This document shows, one piece after another, positions 61,027 through 64,000 of a DNA stretch of 64,000 bases. The notes under the pieces were generated by a model that was not told where the DNA came from, made no database searches, and worked only from the letters and a program-made list of their open reading frames with translations. The DNA is from Eubacteriaceae bacterium (GTDB taxonomy: Bacteria > Bacillota > Clostridia > Peptostreptococcales > Anaerovoracaceae): positions 1 to 64,000 of the forward strand of contig JALCRY010000001.1 of the NCBI GenBank assembly GCA_022652985.1, given 5' to 3'. A program made the position numbers and the translations under genes. Each line of letters starts with the position of its first letter. Positions within the stretch are counted from its first letter, which is position 1.

Positions 61027-62498
61027 TCTGTTCTTCCGTACATCTCTGACATCTCCGCCATGCGGTCCGCCAGTCTTTTTGTAAATTCACTGTATGTCAT
61101 TCGCCAGCGCCAGTTTCCCTGAGCTGTCCCCGGAACATTTATCCGGGAATCGCTGCCGAGATTCAGCCAGTCCTGTATAGGTATTATACATGTATCGGCA
61201 ATGCTGCTTTCAGCCAGTCTGATCATTTCCGCCGCGACAGTGTCGCCGGCGATATCGGTGCGCCCGGTATATGAGCGGAACCAGTGCCTTTTTTCCCGGT
61301 CCAGATTGGCGAACCATCCGCGCGAGGTGTCGTTATCATGGGTGCCGGTGTATACGATACAGTTCTTTATATAATTATGTGGGAGATATTCGCTGTCATC
61401 CCCGCCGAACGCAAACTGGAGGACTTTCATGCCCGGCAGTCCGTTTTTAGTGATCATTTCCCGTACTGAGTCATCTATGAATCCCAGATCTTCCGCAATA
61501 TACCGTTTTTTGCCGATCTTCTTATCCACGTAATTGAAGAAAGGAAGCCCGGGACCTGCGATCCAGCGGCCGTTCACAGCGGTGGTTTCCCCGGATTTTA
61601 TGCTGTAGAACGAGTCGAATCCGCGGTAATGATCGAGCCGGACGATATCGTACAGGCGGAAATTGTGCTGTATGCGCGATACCCACCAGCGGTACGAATG
61701 CCTGCGTATGCTGTTCCAGTTGTATATCGGATTTCCCCAGAGCTGTCCTTTGGGTGCATAATCGTCCGGAGGGCATCCGGCGACGGATAAAGGACGCTTG
61801 TTGCGGTCCAGCATGAAAAGATATGAGTTCGCCCAGCAGTCAGCGCTGTCCAGAGCCGTGTAGATAGGCAGATCGCCGATTATCTCGATCCCGTGAGCGT
61901 TGGCATGATGTTTCAGGGCCATCCATTCAAGTGACAGTTCATACTGCTCCCATTTATAGAATTCAATATCGTCGTTGAGCATTTCTCTGTACCGGTCCAG
62001 AGCGTCCTGCTTTCTGAGCATTATATCTTTGTCCCATTCAGACCACGAAACGTGATGGAAATGTTCCTTGACAGCCATGAACAGCGAATAATCATCGAGC
62101 CAGCCGGCATTCGACGCTGTGAAGTTCTTAAAGTCAAGTGTGGGCGAGAAGCCGCGGTATGCTATGCGCAAAAGCTCGGAGCGTCTTTCGAAGAGCCTGC
62201 CGTAATCTATATATCGCGGATCTATTCCGAAATCCCTCGTTGAGAAGTCATGTCTGTCCAGCAGACCTTTTCTGACAAGTACGATGGGATCTATAAAGTA
62301 GGGATTCACCGCGAAAGACGAAAGCGGCGCATATGGTGAATCACCGGCTCCGGTCGGACCCAGCGGCAGTATTTGCCAGTATTTTTGTTTAGCTTCTTCA
62401 AGCCTGAAAATAAATTCGTAAGCTTCCCTGGAAAAGCAGCCTATGCCGTAGTGGGAAGGGAGCGAAAAAACAGGCATCAGGACTCCGCTTGCTCTCAT
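61011..62498 (-). CDS. malQ: 4-alpha-glucanotransferase
   Basis: SGVLMPVFSLPSHYGIGCFS, WQILPLGPTGAGDSPYAPLSSFAVNPYFIDP, IRLDHYRGFDSFYSI, YTGTHDNDTSRGWF; SD GGAGG before 62498. Confidence 0.96.
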   Translation of the reverse strand: MRASGVLMPVFSLPSHYGIGCFSREAYEFIFRLEEAKQKYWQILPLGPTGAGDSPYAPLSSFAVNPYFIDPIVLVRKGLLDRHDFSTRDFGIDPRYIDYGRLFERRSELLRIAYRGFSPTLDFKNFTASNAGWLDDYSLFMAVKEHFHHVSWSEWDKDIMLRKQDALDRYREMLNDDIEFYKWEQYELSLEWMALKHHANAHGIEIIGDLPIYTALDSADCWANSYLFMLDRNKRPLSVAGCPPDDYAPKGQLWGNPIYNWNSIRRHSYRWWVSRIQHNFRLYDIVRLDHYRGFDSFYSIKSGETTAVNGRWIAGPGLPFFNYVDKKIGKKRYIAEDLGFIDDSVREMITKNGLPGMKVLQFAFGGDDSEYLPHNYIKNCIVYTGTHDNDTSRGWFANLDREKRHWFRSYTGRTDIAGDTVAAEMIRLAESSIADTCIIPIQDWLNLGSDSRINVPGTAQGNWRWRMTYSEFTKRLADRMAEMSEMYGRTEWLKK

Positions 62499-62532
62499 GA
62501 GATCCTCCGTTGTTTTTTTTAGATGCGAGTAC

Positions 62533-62561
62533 ATTTTAACACAATTCCGATGTGATGTTAG
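62533..62561 (-). promoter_or_regulatory. malQ-side promoter CTAACA-N17-TAAAAT (minus strand)
   Basis: Reverse-complement boxes 62556-62561 and 62533-62538. Confidence 0.5.
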
Positions 62562-62586
62562 ACTTTATTTCAAAATGAACTATAAT
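62558..62586 (+). promoter_or_regulatory. promoter TTAGAC-N17-TATAAT
   Basis: Boxes 62558-62563 and 62581-62586 upstream of the GH13 at 62622. Confidence 0.65.
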
Positions 62587-62621
62587 ATAGAAAAGATACA
62601 TTTGGCAAAGGGGGTATTGAC

Positions 62622-63920
62622 ATGTGGGCATTCAATAAAGTTTTTTATCAGATCTACACTTTGAAATTCTGCGGGGCACCTGCGGAAAATGACGGAGTGG
62701 TGCAGCCGAGGATACGCAAAATAAGGGAATGGATACCGTATTTCAACGATATTGGCGTTGATGCAGTTTATCTTTGTCCTGTTTTCTGCAGCGATACGCA
62801 CGGTTACGATACGAAGGATTACGGCCATCTCGATGAGAGACTGGGCACTGACAATGATCTGAAAACACTTGTCGCAGAAATGCACAAAAACGGAATTAAA
62901 GTAATACTGGACGGAGTTTTCAATCATGTAGGAAGAAATTTTGCGGCATTTGCAGACGTGCGTGAAAACAGAGAAAATTCAAGATACCGCGACTGGTTTT
63001 ATCTCGATTTCGGCAGAGATTCCCAATACGGCGACGGTTTTTACTATGAGGGCTGGGAAGGCCACTTTGAACTTGTAAAGCTCAACGATGAAAATCCTGA
63101 GGTAATAAAATATCTGGAAGATCAGGCCGTTTCCTGGATCGATAAATACGATATAGACGGTCTCAGACTGGATGTTGCGTATTCGCTTCCGGATGTATTT
63201 CTGGCCGGACTGCGCGATGTCTGCCGCGGCAGAAAAGAAGATTTTTTCATCATTGGCGAAACCATTGATGATAATTACGAGCGTCTGCTGAACAACATGG
63301 ACAGCGTAACGAATTATCAGTCCTACAAGGGACTGTGGTCAAGCTTCAATTCCGGAAATCTGTTCGAGATAGCGGATACTTTCAGACGGCAGTTCAATGA
63401 GATGCTGCCGGGGAGCCATCTTTTCAATTTCCTGGACAATCATGATGTTTCCAGGATCGCTTCCAAACTGAATGATCCTCTGCTTCTCGGCCCGATATAC
63501 GGTCTTCTGTTTGCTATGCCGGGCATACCGTGTGTATATTACGGAAGCGAATGGCGGGCAAAGGGAAGCATAGATGAAGGGCAGCCGGATGATGTCGTCA
63601 GGCCGTACTTCGGTGTGCCTATGCCGGATGAAATGACGATCTGGATCAAATGGCTGATCAAGCTGCACAAAGAAAACAAGGCTTTTATTTACGGAGGATA
63701 CAGGCAGCTGTATCTTACGAATGAGCAGCTGGTTTTTGAAAGAGCGTTTGAAGATGACCGGATCGTGGTCGGCCTGAATATCAGCGATACTGAAGTACAT
63801 GTTGATTTCGACGCCGGCGCAGAACAGGGCATGGACATCCTTTCGGGTCATCGTCACAACTTCGGCGGAGGGACAGATCTGGCGCCGAGAAGCATATATT
63901 ACTGGTACATAGAAGGCTAA
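62622..63920 (+). CDS. GH13 alpha-amylase family protein
   Basis: KVFYQIYTLKFCG, DAVYLCPVFCSDTHGYDTKDY, VILDGVFNHVG, DGLRLDVAYSLP, FFIIGETIDDN, NFLDNHDVSRI. Confidence 0.92.
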   Translation: MWAFNKVFYQIYTLKFCGAPAENDGVVQPRIRKIREWIPYFNDIGVDAVYLCPVFCSDTHGYDTKDYGHLDERLGTDNDLKTLVAEMHKNGIKVILDGVFNHVGRNFAAFADVRENRENSRYRDWFYLDFGRDSQYGDGFYYEGWEGHFELVKLNDENPEVIKYLEDQAVSWIDKYDIDGLRLDVAYSLPDVFLAGLRDVCRGRKEDFFIIGETIDDNYERLLNNMDSVTNYQSYKGLWSSFNSGNLFEIADTFRRQFNEMLPGSHLFNFLDNHDVSRIASKLNDPLLLGPIYGLLFAMPGIPCVYYGSEWRAKGSIDEGQPDDVVRPYFGVPMPDEMTIWIKWLIKLHKENKAFIYGGYRQLYLTNEQLVFERAFEDDRIVVGLNISDTEVHVDFDAGAEQGMDILSGHRHNFGGGTDLAPRSIYYWYIEG

Positions 63921-63931
63921 GGAGGAAAATT

Positions 63932-64000
63932 ATGGATCTCAGAGTTGAATTGAAAAACACAGGTATCGGCGAAGCTGTCGCTTCAAGAAGAAATGAAGCA
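63932..64000 (+). CDS. start of a CDS truncated by the window edge
   Basis: SD GGAGGAAAAT followed by ATG; MDLRVELKNTGIGEAVASRRNEA... open to the window end. Confidence 0.5.
   Translation, partial: MDLRVELKNTGIGEAVASRRNEA

Overview
Gene-dense 64 kb segment of what looks like a Clostridia-type (low-GC Gram-positive, anaerobic) chromosome. I see no convincing mobile element, CRISPR array, rRNA or tRNA. Left part: an apparent D-aspartate cross-bridge peptidoglycan cluster (Aslfm-like ATP-grasp D-Asp ligase, Asp/Glu racemase, MurE-like ligase), a split ThrE-type exporter, a stand-alone carboxyltransferase (PycB/OadA-like), several peptidases (M24, M18, PepF, M16, P1), a butyryl-CoA:acetate CoA-transferase-like gene, nadK, rluA and murI. 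Middle: dut, DUF47/PiT phosphate transport, the dgt-dnaG-rpoD-trmK-nif3 block, RNase P RNA (rnpB), MATE, a 1418-aa CoA-dehydratase activase-like protein, yebC, a DTD2/DtdA-like D-aminoacyl-tRNA deacylase homologue, an FNT channel gene behind a long structured leader, DacF-like PBP, a MacB-like ABC pair, shikimate kinase, and DUF711/ACT. Right part: a complete glycogen/alpha-glucan locus (glgP, glgA, glgB, glgC, glgD, two GH13, pgm, pfkB, malQ). Most interesting: (1) a bacterial homologue of the archaeal/plant DTD2 deacylase in a genome that apparently makes D-Asp for its wall; (2) a ~245-nt leader upstream of the FNT gene with mutually exclusive helices, matching no riboswitch I can recognise; (3) a histone H1-like Lys/Ala/Pro-rich N-terminal extension on the primary sigma factor; (4) phased A-tracts and direct repeats upstream of dnaG; (5) overlapping divergent promoters in the glycogen locus. 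All family calls come from reading the translations and motifs; no database search was run.
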